From assembly GCF_001895005.1 (NCBI RefSeq), contig NZ_BCXH01000001.1, forward strand, positions 62,001 to 126,000: a stretch of 64,000 nt of DNA. Direction: 5' to 3'. Position 1 is the stretch's first letter. The number at the start of each line of letters is the position of its first letter. This DNA comes from Rhodococcus yunnanensis NBRC 103083 (GTDB taxonomy: Bacteria > Actinomycetota > Actinomycetes > Mycobacteriales > Mycobacteriaceae). Shown in pieces: positions 25,176 to 34,762 of the stretch. The translations under genes were made by a program, and so were the position numbers. The notes below the pieces were generated by a model. The model did no database searches, was not told the origin of the DNA, and saw nothing but the letters and a program-made list of their open reading frames with translations.

Positions 25176-25961
25176 TCACGAACAGCGGTCGATGTGGCAG
25201 GTTGTTCTGCTCGACGGTTCGAGTTTCGACGCAGGCCGTGGCGAGGGTCTCGTTGTGTACTGTGATGCCAGTTCGCTTCGCAGCGATGCGATTTGAACGG
25301 TCAGCTCGGCGATCTGATGTTGGGTGACGGCTTGGTTCGCGTCGTCCTGTTCGGCGACCTTGTGGACGAGCCAGGACGCCAGAGTGGCAGTGACGACACC
25401 GAGTAGAGCAATCCCGGCGATCATCAGACCGACTGCGATGCATCGACCGGTGGCGGTGGTAGGCGCGTAGTCCCCGTATCCAACGGTGGTGACGGTGGCG
25501 ACGGCCCACCAGAGGGCGTCGGGGAAGGACTTGATGTTGCCCGTCGGTGCCGAGCGTTCGGCATCGAGCATGGCCAGTGATGCCACGAACACCAGCAGCA
25601 AGGTTCCGGTGACGGCGTAGGCGACGACGCGTCCTCGAAGTGCTCCGCCGATCGAGCGTTGTAGGAGGCTCACGAGGGTGAGAAGGCGTAGTAGCCGGAG
25701 AGGTCGTAACACCGGCAGTACGACGATTGCGAGCTCGTGCAGGTGGCTGGCGAACCAGTGAGTTCGTCTTTGCGCCAGCATGAGTCGGACGAGGTAGTCG
25801 ACACCGAACAGCACCCAGATGGCCAGTACGGCATGCTCGGCGAGGCGTTCGCCGATGCCGGTCGGCTGGGTGAGCACGGTCCAGCTGTAGATAGCCAGAA
25901 AAAGCAAAGCTGCTCCGGCGAGCGGCCATTCCGTCGCTCGCTCCCACCTCTCAGAGTTCAT
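25176..25961 (-). CDS. Six-helix voltage-gated-like potassium channel
   Basis: 261 residues. Hydrophobic segments correspond to S1-S6, with an Arg-rich S4-like stretch ('RPLRLLRLLTLVSLLQR') and the K+ selectivity filter 'TVGYGD' between S5 and S6. A cytoplasmic C-terminal helix (about 205-245) could oligomerise. The ATG at 25959-25961 gives a normal short N-terminus; the frame continues upstream with non-membrane sequence. Predicted inner-membrane potassium channel; gating signal unknown. It diverges from the TerD-nuclease gene. Confidence 0.87.
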   Translation of the reverse strand: MNSERWERATEWPLAGAALLFLAIYSWTVLTQPTGIGERLAEHAVLAIWVLFGVDYLVRLMLAQRRTHWFASHLHELAIVVLPVLRPLRLLRLLTLVSLLQRSIGGALRGRVVAYAVTGTLLLVFVASLAMLDAERSAPTGNIKSFPDALWWAVATVTTVGYGDYAPTTATGRCIAVGLMIAGIALLGVVTATLASWLVHKVAEQDDANQAVTQHQIAELTVQIASLRSELASQYTTRPSPRPASKLEPSSRTTCHIDRCS

Positions 25962-26137
25962 GAACGGGCACTGTACTGGCGAGGTATCGATGTCAGTGAG
26001 GTAGTTCGATGGGCTTGCGAGGGACCAATTCAGTCGGTCGAACGAATGAAAGTTGCGCGAGAGGGCGCGTCGATCGCGCGCTGTGCATAGTCTGTCCAGT
26101 CGGAGTTCGTTTTGTCCGACAGGGGGAGCGTGTACAG

Positions 26138-28120
26138 GTGAATTCACCGATTCTGACCAAGGGCCAGAACATCACGCTTCCGGCCGAGGTGACCGAATTG
26201 GACGTCATCGTGTCGTGGGTCGACCCCGAACGCGATCTCGATGCGTCGGCGCTGCTGGTGGGCGCGGACAGCCGTGTTCGGTCGGACGCTGACTTCGTCT
26301 TCTACAACCAACCCGAGTCGCCGGAGGCAGCCGTGCGGTATCTGGGCAGCAGCAGTACAGATGAAGGCAAGCAGCAGCGCGTGTCGATCTATCTGAACTC
26401 TTTGCCCACCGACGTCGAAAAGGTCGTTATTGCAGGAAGTTCGGACGAACACACTCTGGGTGAATTCGGCAAACTGGCCCTGCAGGTGCGTGATCGGTCC
26501 GGTTCGGTGTTGGGTGAATACTTCACCGCAGACGCGACGTCGGAGCGTGCGTTCGTCTTCGGTGAGGTATACCGACGGGACGGTGCGTGGAGGCTGCGTG
26601 CCGTTGGACAGGGGTGGGATTCCGGCCTGGCTGGGTTGGCGCAGGATTTCGGTGTCGACGTCGACGAGAACGACACGATCGACAACGTAGTCGTAGTGGA
26701 AGTCGCAGGCTCGCATGCGCAGGCTACGACAACGACGGGTGAGGTAGTCGATGTCTCGATCGTCGACGTCGATCCACCGAAACGCGGTGTCCGGACGAAG
26801 AAGCCGGTCGCGAAGAAGGCCGCACTCCCTCAGTTCACACTTGCTGGTGGCGAGGGGTGGCATGCTGCGCGCTTGTTCTCCGTTTATGGTGTCGGTTCGG
26901 GGGAAGAGCAGGAGAAACGCGCAACGTCCGCGCTGATTGCGACGATGCAAGCTGTGCGGCCGTTTGCTCGCGCGATCTGTACCCGCGCCGGGGCCCCGTC
27001 GGGTCCGTTCGAAGGATATCTCGAGGTGCCGTTCGTCAAAGGGGAGAGCAAGGTCGTCCCCGACGGGGTCTTCCGGGTATCGCGCGCCGGACATGTATGG
27101 ACTGCGCTGCTCGAGGTCAAGACCGGCACCGGGAAGTTGACGAAGGAGCAGCTCGAGAACTATCTCGATGTCGCCAAGCGCCACAGGTACGAGGTCGTGC
27201 TGAGTTTGTCCAACGACATCCCTGCGTCGGTGGGTGAGCTTCCCGTTCAGGTCAACAAGGCAAAGCTCAACAAGGTTTCGTTGCGACACATTTCGTGGTC
27301 CGAAGTGATTCACGAGGCTCGGATGTTGTTGTCGCACGGCGATCTTGCAGATTCGCTGCAGGTGTGGATCTTGAGCGAGTTCGTTCGGTATCTGACCCAT
27401 CCGAAGTCCGGCGCTACCGAGTTCGTCGACATGGGCCGCCATTGGGTAGCCGTGCGTGATTCGGTCGCTGCCGGGACACTTCGGGCGAGCGATGTGAAGG
27501 CGTTGTCGGTGGCGAACACGTGGGCGTCGCTGTCGAGGCATCTGGCACTGCGGATGACCGCTGATCTGGGCGTGACGGTGAAGCATCATCTGCCCAGGAA
27601 CCTGAGCAGTGATCCTCAGGCGCGGAACGAGTACATCGTCGAGCAACTCGCAACGACCGGTTGCCTGGCCGCGACACTGCGGATTCCGGATGCGGCCGGG
27701 GACGTCACTGTCGAAGCGGATTTGCGTACCAACAAGATTCAGTGCAGCACGAGCGTCGATGCACCAACAGGCGTCACCGCCTTTCGACGTGCCTCATGGT
27801 TGCTCAAGCAGCTCAAGGACGCGCCGGCAGATGTTCTCGTCGAAGCAGTGTTCGTCGACGCAAGTGAAGTGTCGTGTGAAAATCTGGCGACTGTTCGGGC
27901 TGACACGAAATCATTGACATCCGGGCGGGTCAGTGAGCTGCGACGATTCACGCTGACGTCGCCGTCGAAGATGGGAAGCAAGCGATCGGGGTCGGCTGCC
28001 GGTTTCATCGGCAGCGTCACCGACGGAGTCGACGCGTTCTACCGCGACGTCGTGCAACCGTTGAAACCTTGGGTGCCGTCCGCGCCGGAGTCGACGACGA
28101 ATTCGATCGATCCGGAATGA
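26138..28120 (+). CDS. TerD domain fused to a PD-(D/E)xK nuclease-like domain
   Basis: 660 residues from the GTG at 26138, which has GGGGAG upstream; the frame extends further upstream without support. Residues 1-185 form a TerD (tellurite/stress response) domain with 'LDVIVSWVDPERDLDASALLVGADSRV', a calcium-binding family. After a Lys-rich linker (about 210-235), residues about 275-345 contain E292/E296, D309 in 'VPDG', E326-x-K328 in 'LLEVKTG' and a downstream Gln helix ('KEQLENYL'), the layout of PD-(D/E)xK nucleases. About 300 further residues are unassigned. TerD proteins linked to DNA processing have been proposed in comparative-genomics work on ter systems. The next gene lies 35 bp downstream and is probably co-transcribed. 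Confidence 0.72.
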   Translation: MNSPILTKGQNITLPAEVTELDVIVSWVDPERDLDASALLVGADSRVRSDADFVFYNQPESPEAAVRYLGSSSTDEGKQQRVSIYLNSLPTDVEKVVIAGSSDEHTLGEFGKLALQVRDRSGSVLGEYFTADATSERAFVFGEVYRRDGAWRLRAVGQGWDSGLAGLAQDFGVDVDENDTIDNVVVVEVAGSHAQATTTTGEVVDVSIVDVDPPKRGVRTKKPVAKKAALPQFTLAGGEGWHAARLFSVYGVGSGEEQEKRATSALIATMQAVRPFARAICTRAGAPSGPFEGYLEVPFVKGESKVVPDGVFRVSRAGHVWTALLEVKTGTGKLTKEQLENYLDVAKRHRYEVVLSLSNDIPASVGELPVQVNKAKLNKVSLRHISWSEVIHEARMLLSHGDLADSLQVWILSEFVRYLTHPKSGATEFVDMGRHWVAVRDSVAAGTLRASDVKALSVANTWASLSRHLALRMTADLGVTVKHHLPRNLSSDPQARNEYIVEQLATTGCLAATLRIPDAAGDVTVEADLRTNKIQCSTSVDAPTGVTAFRRASWLLKQLKDAPADVLVEAVFVDASEVSCENLATVRADTKSLTSGRVSELRRFTLTSPSKMGSKRSGSAAGFIGSVTDGVDAFYRDVVQPLKPWVPSAPESTTNSIDPE

Positions 28121-28155
28121 AACACGATTCATCGATCAGAAAGTGAAGAGGATAA

Positions 28156-29870
28156 TTGTCGGGGGACAGCACAGGCGATGTTGCAGATCAATTGGCACTG
28201 GTCGACGATGAGCAGCTTGCGCTGACCGCTGCGTGCATTCACCTCATGGACCGAGATATCGAGGCAACCAAGTCCGTGAGGGCTCGTGAACTGAAGATCG
28301 ACGCCCGGGAGGAGTTCGCGCACCACGCCTTCGAACACATCACGAATCCAGCGTTCGGTCAAGCAGACTGGGCCAGGGCAGTCAGCAAAGATACCGCAGG
28401 CCGCTCGGTGAGTACCTTCTGCGCTGTGTTGTCTGCCGGCGTCGAGGAGGTGCTCGGCCGGATCGATCGTCGTTCCCGTGCGCTTCTGATCTTGATCGAT
28501 CTGTTCACGTTCGGTCCGTGGGCGGGTAGAGCCCGGTGGGCAGACGGGAGGCGGAAGGAGTCTTTGAAGCAGGTTGCCGACTGGTGCGCGGGGTTGGAGC
28601 CACGCGACGTCGACACGGTGGCGTCGGAGTACGACGCAGTCGTTCGACAGTTGCGGCGCAAGTCCATCAAATGGGGGCGCGTCGCAGCGGTGTCGATTGC
28701 AGGTCTCGGTGTCGGTGTCGTTTCGGCAGGAGCTGCAGCACCCTTGATCGGTGCCGCTCTGATGCCTTGGAGCACGGGGAAGGCATCGACATTCCGGCAT
28801 CCGTGCGGAATCTGCGCTCCGAGCGCTACGACCGTCTGACCGCCGACAACGACAGTGTTCGGGCGGAGAAAGGCTGGACGACAGTTGCTCTCGACGCAGC
28901 GTTGAGTCCGCAGCAGCGCGCCGAATATCTCGCGTGGTGCGGCCGGCAGCGTCGACAGTGGGACTGCGACGATGTTCTGGCTGTAGGTTTTTCGGCAGTA
29001 ATCGGTTGTGCTGCGACATGGTTCGATACGACGCTCGACACCGCAGTGGCGGACATGCTCGGGAGCGTGAAATCCTCGGACCTGCTGTCCGGTTGGGAGC
29101 GTGATGCCACTCGACTTCCCATCGATTACACCGGTCCTGGTTTTGGGGGCCCGGGGCACAGAGTTCGGTCATCCGGTCACGATCTGGGACGGCCGTTCGC
29201 TGCGTTGCGGCAGATCATGAATGGCCGCTTCGAGGGAATCGAGTGGACCGACGGAGTTCGCGCAGTCGAGCACGTAGAACTAGCGAGGTTTCGTCAAGTG
29301 AATTCGGTGCCAGAGGCTTTGGTCGTCTGGGCAAAACATCTGGCTGCCGATGTGGTCACGCCGATGAGCTTGCCGTTGCCGGGATGGACCTTGCTGTACG
29401 AATTGCCGTGGCGAGACGCGCGCACGTTTGCCCACGACGTCTATCAAGGGTCGGCGTTGGGCAGCGGGTTGAATGCGAGGTCGGGGGTCGTCGCTCCGGC
29501 GATGTGTGTGGTGAGCACCGAAGTGGTCATCCGTACGCACGTGCACGGCCGCGCGTGGAGAGAAACAGGATCACCGGATCTCGACTCCGCCAGTACAGTG
29601 TTGCGCGACGAATTGTTACTTGCCGCGCATTCACTCGTCGGCGCAGCATCGTTGGGAAAGACCGTAGCTCGGATGGTGTTCTTGGAGAAGAGCCCGATGG
29701 CGTTGCGGCACCTGAATGTGCCGTTGCTTCTTCGGGTGGGGAGCCTCGCACTGAGTGTTCTCGGCGACCGACGAGACAAGGCGAACCTTGCGGCGCCGAC
29801 ATGGGACGTACTTCTCGAGAACAGCGAAAAGCTCGCCGACTCCTTCATGGCCGGCGAGCTTTCGTTGTGA
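28156..29870 (+). pseudogene. Membrane-anchored protein of unknown function, split by a one-base frameshift
   Basis: Frame 1 (TTG at 28156, AGAGG upstream) encodes a soluble helical part, then a hydrophobic segment ('VSIAGLGVGVVSAGAAAPLIGAAL'), and runs out at 28839 with an atypical tail. A different frame continues to 29870 from 'DALEHGEGIDIPASV' (28761 onward). Adding one base between 28760 and 28761 (restoring a CTN Leu codon) joins '...GAAL' to 'DALEHGEG' smoothly, giving about 571 residues. The second half has conserved-looking motifs ('SSGHD', 'KHLAADVVTPMSLPLPG', 'YQGSALGSGLNARSG') but no family I recognise. Alternatively these are two genes, the second starting near GTG 28803. It follows the TerD-nuclease gene by 35 bp. 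Confidence 0.6.
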
Positions 29871-29880
29871 CGCTGGTCGA

Positions 29881-30210
29881 TCAGGCGTCGGGCTCGTAGT
29901 CGCGAAGATGATCGACGACATCCATGACCTTCTGGTACCCGAAAGCCGGGGTCACGAGCAGAAGCGCTTCGAGGATCTGCTCGCGGCTCAGACCCACTTT
30001 CGCGGCATCGGCGAGATGGATGCGGAAGCTGTCGACCGAACCCGCTGCCGTCAAGACGGTGAGGTAGGTGAGCACACGCTCGGCTTCGGTCAACGTGGGA
30101 TTCTCCGGGCGGTACGCCGCACCGAAGAATCCGCCGAATGCCTTGGCCCAGTCCGGACGTTGCTGCGCGACGTATGCGAAGCGTGACGGTACCGCGGTGT
30201 CATCGGTCAT
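29881..30210 (-). CDS. Carboxymuconolactone decarboxylase (CMD)-family protein
   Basis: 109 residues with the CMD fold: 'LTEAERVLTYLTVLTAAGSVDSFRIHLADAAKVGLSREQILEALLLVTPAFGY'. It lacks the CxxC of AhpD-type peroxidase relatives. It is the last gene of a minus-strand operon after BVMO and SDR, with 46-bp gaps. It is not next to pca genes and is unlikely to be PcaC, whose activity is in PcaL. Substrate unknown. Confidence 0.8.
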   Translation of the reverse strand: MTDDTAVPSRFAYVAQQRPDWAKAFGGFFGAAYRPENPTLTEAERVLTYLTVLTAAGSVDSFRIHLADAAKVGLSREQILEALLLVTPAFGYQKVMDVVDHLRDYEPDA

Positions 30211-30256
30211 GCGATGGAAGTCCTCTCAGGAAAATCGAAACAACTGATACCCGGTG

Positions 30257-31192
30257 TCACGACGTAGCGACCGTGGTCGCCTGAAGCAGCGAGGCCTGTC
30301 GCACCGAAAATTTCATCACATCGGAGACCGCAGCTTCTGCACCGTTGTCGCTGATCTCGGACCAGTGTTCGAGAATGTCTTCGGGAGTGAGATCGAGACT
30401 GGGATGGACATAACCGTCCGACTCGCCCAAGAACATTCGCGATGCACGACGCATCCCGCTCACGTACGACTCGCCGTTGACCGGACATGACTCGTGGCTG
30501 AGGACGGCCACCAACGGGGCTACGAGTGCCGGGACCCGGTCGGGTGCGTCCGGGAAGTCCTCACCGATGCCCATACCGGTGCTCATCATGCGGGTCATCG
30601 CTTGCGGCGCAACCATGTTGACCTTGATGCCTTCAGGTTCTCCGGCCAGGGCGATGGCCCGTCCCATCCCGAGAATGCCCGCCTTCGCCATCCCGTACGC
30701 CATGGTGTTCGCGGCGCCGAACGTGCTCGTGGAGATGGTCAGTACGACGCGCCCTGCATCGGAGTCGACCAGATGCGGCCACGCTGCCCGCGTGACGTTG
30801 AAGGTGCCCGCGATGTGGACGTCGTACATGCGTCGAAGATCGTCCGGCTCGATGTCGGGAAAGACAGCCAAAGCGAAAATACCGGCATTGTTGATGACGA
30901 TGTCGAGTTTGCCGAAGGCGTCGATGGCCGTCTGGACCACCTGAGCTGCGCCCTCGGGAGTCGAGATGTCGGAAGTATCCGGCACGGCCGAACCGCCCGC
31001 AGCAACGATGGCATCCGCGGCCGAGCGCGCACGTGAGCCGTCGACGCCACTGCCTGCGGTCCCTGTTCCGAGGTCGTTGACCACGACGCTCGCGCCTCGT
31101 GCGGCGAGCAGTTCGGCGTAGGCGCGGCCGATACCCTGGCCTGCGCCGGTGACCACGGCGACTCGGCCGGTGAAGTCCAAATGTTCAGTCAT
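30257..31192 (-). CDS. SDR oxidoreductase
   Basis: 311 residues: 'TGAGQGIG', the extended 'NDLGTGTAGSGVDGS' loop after strand 2 typical of multifunctional-enzyme-type 3-hydroxyacyl dehydrogenases, 'NNAGI', Tyr/Lys in 'YGMAKAG', and a roughly 50-residue C-terminal extension. Probably an NAD(P)-dependent dehydrogenase supplying or consuming a ketone in the BVMO operon. The catalytic Ser is expected in 'LTISTSTFG'. Substrate cannot be assigned. Confidence 0.82.
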   Translation of the reverse strand: MTEHLDFTGRVAVVTGAGQGIGRAYAELLAARGASVVVNDLGTGTAGSGVDGSRARSAADAIVAAGGSAVPDTSDISTPEGAAQVVQTAIDAFGKLDIVINNAGIFALAVFPDIEPDDLRRMYDVHIAGTFNVTRAAWPHLVDSDAGRVVLTISTSTFGAANTMAYGMAKAGILGMGRAIALAGEPEGIKVNMVAPQAMTRMMSTGMGIGEDFPDAPDRVPALVAPLVAVLSHESCPVNGESYVSGMRRASRMFLGESDGYVHPSLDLTPEDILEHWSEISDNGAEAAVSDVMKFSVRQASLLQATTVATS

Positions 31193-31238
31193 GCTCTCTC
31201 CTCGAAACTGTACGAATCACATCGTGTGTAGCCAACTA

Positions 31239-32876
31239 TCACGCAATTGCCGACTGGCGCGCAGGGGTGAGCGTGAATCCGGTGTAGCCGGCTGCAGCGA
31301 CCTCGTCGCACGTCTTGCGGTAGGGCCCCATCCCGCCGACGTAGAGCAGGAAGACCTGCGCCTTGCCTGGGATGTTGGCACCGGTCTGCCAGTTCGCGGT
31401 CTTGGACAGGAACGAGCTCTGTGAACGCTCCGCGATGTGCGCGGACCAGTCGTCCTGCGCAGCGGGCTGCGCCTCGACGCGATCGATGTTGTTGTCGCGG
31501 ACGTGGATCAACAGATCGTGGATCCAGTCGACGTGCTGTTCGATCGAGACGATCACGTTGACCAGAACCGAGGGACTGCCGGGGCCGGTGATGAAGAACA
31601 GGTTGGGGAATCCCGCACTGGACAGACCGAGATAGGCCTGAGGGTTGGTCTCCCATGTCTCACGGAGCGACCGACCACCGACACCGTTGATGTCGATGCC
31701 GTTGATCGCGCCGGTGACCGCGTCGTATCCGGTCGCGAACACGATGACGTCGACCTCGTGCTCCTCGTCGCCCGCGACGATGCCCTGTGCGGTGACGGCG
31801 GTGATCGGCGAATTACGAATGTCGACGAGGGTGACGTTCTCGCGGTTGTAGGTGGTGTAGTAGTCGGTGCCGATGCAGATTCGCTTGGCTCCGATGGGGT
31901 AGGTCTGCGGAGACAGATGCGCCGCAAGATCGGGTGACTTCACGTCCGAGGCAATTCTCTCGCGGACGTAATCGGCGAGCACCGCGTTGGCTTCGAGGTT
32001 CACCGAGGTGTCGGTGAAGGTGGCCATGATGTCGGAGCCGCCGACTGCCCAACGGCGATCCAGTTCGCGACGACGCGTCTCCTCGTCGAGTTCGAGAGCG
32101 CTGCCGATCGGGTACTCCACGATCGTGCCCGCGACGGAGTTCTTGACCGATTCGCGAATGTCCCGGTATCTGGACTTGATGTCCGCGACGTTCTCGGGAT
32201 CGAGAGGGCGGTTACCTGCAGGCAACACGAACGGTGGCGTCCGCTGGAACACGGTCAGGTGCTGTGCCTGGCGGGCGATCTCCGGAATGGCCTGCACACC
32301 CGAGGAACCGGTACCGATGACCGCGACTCGCTTGCCTTCGAGGTCGACGCCCTCGTGCGGCCACTGGCCGGTATGAAGAATTCGACCGGTGAAGTCGGAC
32401 AGGCCGTCGATCGCCGGGAGCTGGGACGTCGACAGGCAACCGACAGCGGTGATCAGGAATTTGGCGCGAACAACTTCTCCGGCATCGGTGGTGACGACCC
32501 AGGTATTGCTGCCTTCGTCGAAATCGGCTCGATCGACGGACGTGTCGAAGGTAATGGTGTCCCGTAGGCCGAACCGATCGGCGACGTGGTTTGCGTAGTC
32601 GAGAATCTCCGGCTGCGTGGGATAGCGCTCGGTCCACTGCCATTCCTGCTCGAGGTCCTCGGAAAACGAGTACGAGTAGTACATCGATTCGACGTCGCAA
32701 CGGGCTCCTGGATACCGATTCCAGAACCAGGTACCGCCGACGCCACTGCCGCGCTCGAAGACCCGGACGTCGAGCCCGAGATCATCGCGTAGTCGGTGTA
32801 GCGCGTACATCCCGGCGAAACCAGCGCCGATGACAACGGCGTCCACGGTCTGATCCACTTCTTGTGCTGTGGTCAC
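31239..32876 (-). CDS. Type I Baeyer-Villiger monooxygenase (second copy)
   Basis: 545 residues from the GTG at 32874-32876, preceded by GGGAGGA; the frame extends 15 codons upstream without a ribosome site. FAD motif 'VVIGAGFAG', 'GVGGTWFWNRYPGARCD', BVMO fingerprint 'FTGRILHTGQWP', NADPH Rossmann 'VIGTGSSG'. It belongs to the same family as the 15905-17536 copy but differs at many positions, so it is not a recent duplicate. Neighbours are an SDR and CMD protein downstream and an alpha/beta hydrolase and DUF3237 gene upstream; the hydrolase could open the ester or lactone made. Confidence 0.9.
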   Translation of the reverse strand: MTTAQEVDQTVDAVVIGAGFAGMYALHRLRDDLGLDVRVFERGSGVGGTWFWNRYPGARCDVESMYYSYSFSEDLEQEWQWTERYPTQPEILDYANHVADRFGLRDTITFDTSVDRADFDEGSNTWVVTTDAGEVVRAKFLITAVGCLSTSQLPAIDGLSDFTGRILHTGQWPHEGVDLEGKRVAVIGTGSSGVQAIPEIARQAQHLTVFQRTPPFVLPAGNRPLDPENVADIKSRYRDIRESVKNSVAGTIVEYPIGSALELDEETRRRELDRRWAVGGSDIMATFTDTSVNLEANAVLADYVRERIASDVKSPDLAAHLSPQTYPIGAKRICIGTDYYTTYNRENVTLVDIRNSPITAVTAQGIVAGDEEHEVDVIVFATGYDAVTGAINGIDINGVGGRSLRETWETNPQAYLGLSSAGFPNLFFITGPGSPSVLVNVIVSIEQHVDWIHDLLIHVRDNNIDRVEAQPAAQDDWSAHIAERSQSSFLSKTANWQTGANIPGKAQVFLLYVGGMGPYRKTCDEVAAAGYTGFTLTPARQSAIA

Positions 32877-33017
32877 GAAATCCTCCCAAAAGTGACGTGC
32901 ATCTCTCCATCTTGGGGGCACCGATCCGATCCGTCAGCGGACAGGCGGCGCAGGAAACTCGCCAATTGGCGAACCGCCACGAACGGCGTGTGCGACGCCG
33001 GGATGGAGCGGGCCGGC

Positions 33018-33485
33018 TCAGCTCGCTTCGAAGATGTCGAAGACGACGAGTCCTGCGCGTCGTGAACCCGAACCGAGGTAGATGTGACTGTTGAGCCGCG
33101 CGAGCCTCGGGGCAGCAGTCTCGAAGACAGGGGTGCTGCGGAAGTAGATGTGGGCAGGATCGACGGGTTCGTCCCGTCGAAGCCGGGCCATGTCCTCGGC
33201 GGAGCCCGTTCGAATTCCGGAGTTCGCGATCAGCACAATTTCTCCCTCGTTCGACTCGACGGTGTACCTGGCCAATACATGCGTCTCGATCTCGGATCGC
33301 ACGTGCTGAATGTCGGCGCCGCCCGGTAGTACTCGACCCGAGAACAACGGCCCGCTGACGTGGCCTCCGGTGATGGGTACGAGGCGCCGAAGGCCCTTCG
33401 GTGTGCTGCCCACCTCGACGGCCGCGGCAACTGTCACCTCGAGGTGCAGAACGTGGATGAGCGCCGGAGCAGGCGGTGGTGTCAT
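33018..33485 (-). CDS. DUF3237-family protein
   Basis: 155 residues. The pattern 'LHLEVTVAAAVEVGSTPKGLRRLVPITGGHVSGP...SGRVLPGGADIQHVRSE' and C-terminal 'HIYLGSGSRRAGLVVFDIFE' match DUF3237 proteins, small beta-barrel proteins common beside ketone and steroid catabolism genes, without established function. The ATG at 33483-33485 overlaps the stop of the upstream hydrolase (ATGA). It precedes the BVMO by 141 bp. Confidence 0.8.
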   Translation of the reverse strand: MTPPPAPALIHVLHLEVTVAAAVEVGSTPKGLRRLVPITGGHVSGPLFSGRVLPGGADIQHVRSEIETHVLARYTVESNEGEIVLIANSGIRTGSAEDMARLRRDEPVDPAHIYFRSTPVFETAAPRLARLNSHIYLGSGSRRAGLVVFDIFEAS

Positions 33486-34246
33486 GCGGCGTGTCCATCG
33501 ATCGAGTCGACGATCGCCTGGGCGACCGAAGCCGGATCGTCGATCATCGGGACATGACCGACACCGCGCAGGGTGACGAAATGCGCGTTCGGCAGGCGCG
33601 TGCGCGCGATGGGGACGAACTCGTCGGGCGGGAAGATGCGATCGCTCTCCGACCATGCCACCGTGATGGGGCACGTCGGGTCCACGAGGGGGTGCAGGTA
33701 TTCGGTGGTGGTCAAGAGGTCCATGGCTGCGTTGCACCCGACCAGGTCGTGGAAGGACGTCCTGGCTTGTTCCACCGTGAGCCGATCGCCGTGCAGCGCA
33801 ATATTTCTGAACGAGTTCCGGCGGAATCGGGCCGACCGCATCAGCGACGGGGTGAGCAGACGCGTGGAGTCGGCCAGTTTCTTGGTGCGCATCAACGTTT
33901 CCCGGCTGCGACCCGGCGTCTCGGCCGGCTCCCAGAGTCCGGCAGGGGACAGTGCACACACCGTCGTCGCGCGGCCACGTCGTGCCAGCTCGATGGCCAT
34001 CCACCCACCCAGCGAATTTCCAGCGATGTGGACGGTGGTGAGACCGCGCTCGTCGAGGAGTGATTCGGTCGCGTCGGTCAAGGCCTCGATGGTGGCCCGT
34101 CCTTCTGTCCGCCGGGCCCCGCGATGCCCGAGTGCCGTGGGAACGATCAGGTCGAACCTCCCATCGAGCAGCGGTACGACCGTGTCCCACGCCGCAGCGG
34201 ACATGGTTACTCCGTGCAGAAGAAGCAGTGGGGGTTGTGTACTCAT
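33482..34246 (-). CDS. Alpha/beta hydrolase
   Basis: 254 residues: 'LLLHGVTMSAAAWDTVVPLL', nucleophile 'GNSLGG', acid in 'SESDRIFP' and histidine in 'GVGHVPM'. Cytoplasmic, no signal peptide. First gene of the minus-strand BVMO operon, so a likely esterase or lactonase acting on the BVMO product. It diverges from the MarR gene with a 32-bp gap. Confidence 0.83.
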   Translation of the reverse strand: MSTQPPLLLLHGVTMSAAAWDTVVPLLDGRFDLIVPTALGHRGARRTEGRATIEALTDATESLLDERGLTTVHIAGNSLGGWMAIELARRGRATTVCALSPAGLWEPAETPGRSRETLMRTKKLADSTRLLTPSLMRSARFRRNSFRNIALHGDRLTVEQARTSFHDLVGCNAAMDLLTTTEYLHPLVDPTCPITVAWSESDRIFPPDEFVPIARTRLPNAHFVTLRGVGHVPMIDDPASVAQAIVDSIDGHAA

Positions 34247-34278
34247 CGGTCTCCTAGAGTCTGAAAGGCGACGGTATC

Positions 34279-34761
34279 GTGCCGGGTGTGGCCCAGATGC
34301 AGAAGTCGGAACCGGAGACGGGCGCAGCCCTGCTCGATACCGAACCGCCGACGATGTTGTATGTCGTCAAGCAGCTGGAGTTGGCTGTACGTGCCCGTCT
34401 CGACGAGTTACTCAAACCGATGAACATCACCGTGTTGCAGTACACGGCGTTGACCGTATTGGCTCGCCGCGACGGTGTGTCCTCGGCCGAGTTGGCTCGA
34501 AATTCGTTCGTCACGGCACAGACCATGGGAGAAATGGTCACCAACCTCGAGTCCAAGGGCATGGTAGCGCGTCGAGCAGACGCGTCGAACCGGCGTCGGA
34601 TGCACATCGATTTGACCGACGCCGGTCGACAGCTGCTGGCACGATGCGACGCCGGCGTCCGAGAGCTCGAGCAGCACATGCTCGGCGGCTTGTCCGACGA
34701 GCAACGACATGGTCTGCGCGAGAATCTGATCCAATGCCGGCGTGCGCTCGACGGTTCATGA
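34279..34761 (+). CDS. MarR-family regulator
   Basis: 160 residues with the MarR winged helix ('LQYTALTVLARRDGVSSAELARNSFVTAQTMGEMVTNLESKGMVARR', wing 'DASNRRRMHIDLTDAG'). GTG at 34279 has GAAAGG upstream; ATG 34297 would remove six residues. It diverges from the hydrolase/DUF3237/BVMO/SDR/CMD genes and is the likely local repressor. Only 32 bp separate the starts, so one operator could control both. Confidence 0.85.
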   Translation: MPGVAQMQKSEPETGAALLDTEPPTMLYVVKQLELAVRARLDELLKPMNITVLQYTALTVLARRDGVSSAELARNSFVTAQTMGEMVTNLESKGMVARRADASNRRRMHIDLTDAGRQLLARCDAGVRELEQHMLGGLSDEQRHGLRENLIQCRRALDGS

Positions 34762-34762
34762 A

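Noticed and set aside
29881..30210. Stand-alone PcaC
   Set aside because: It sits in a BVMO operon, and the decarboxylase of the protocatechuate branch is already fused in PcaL.
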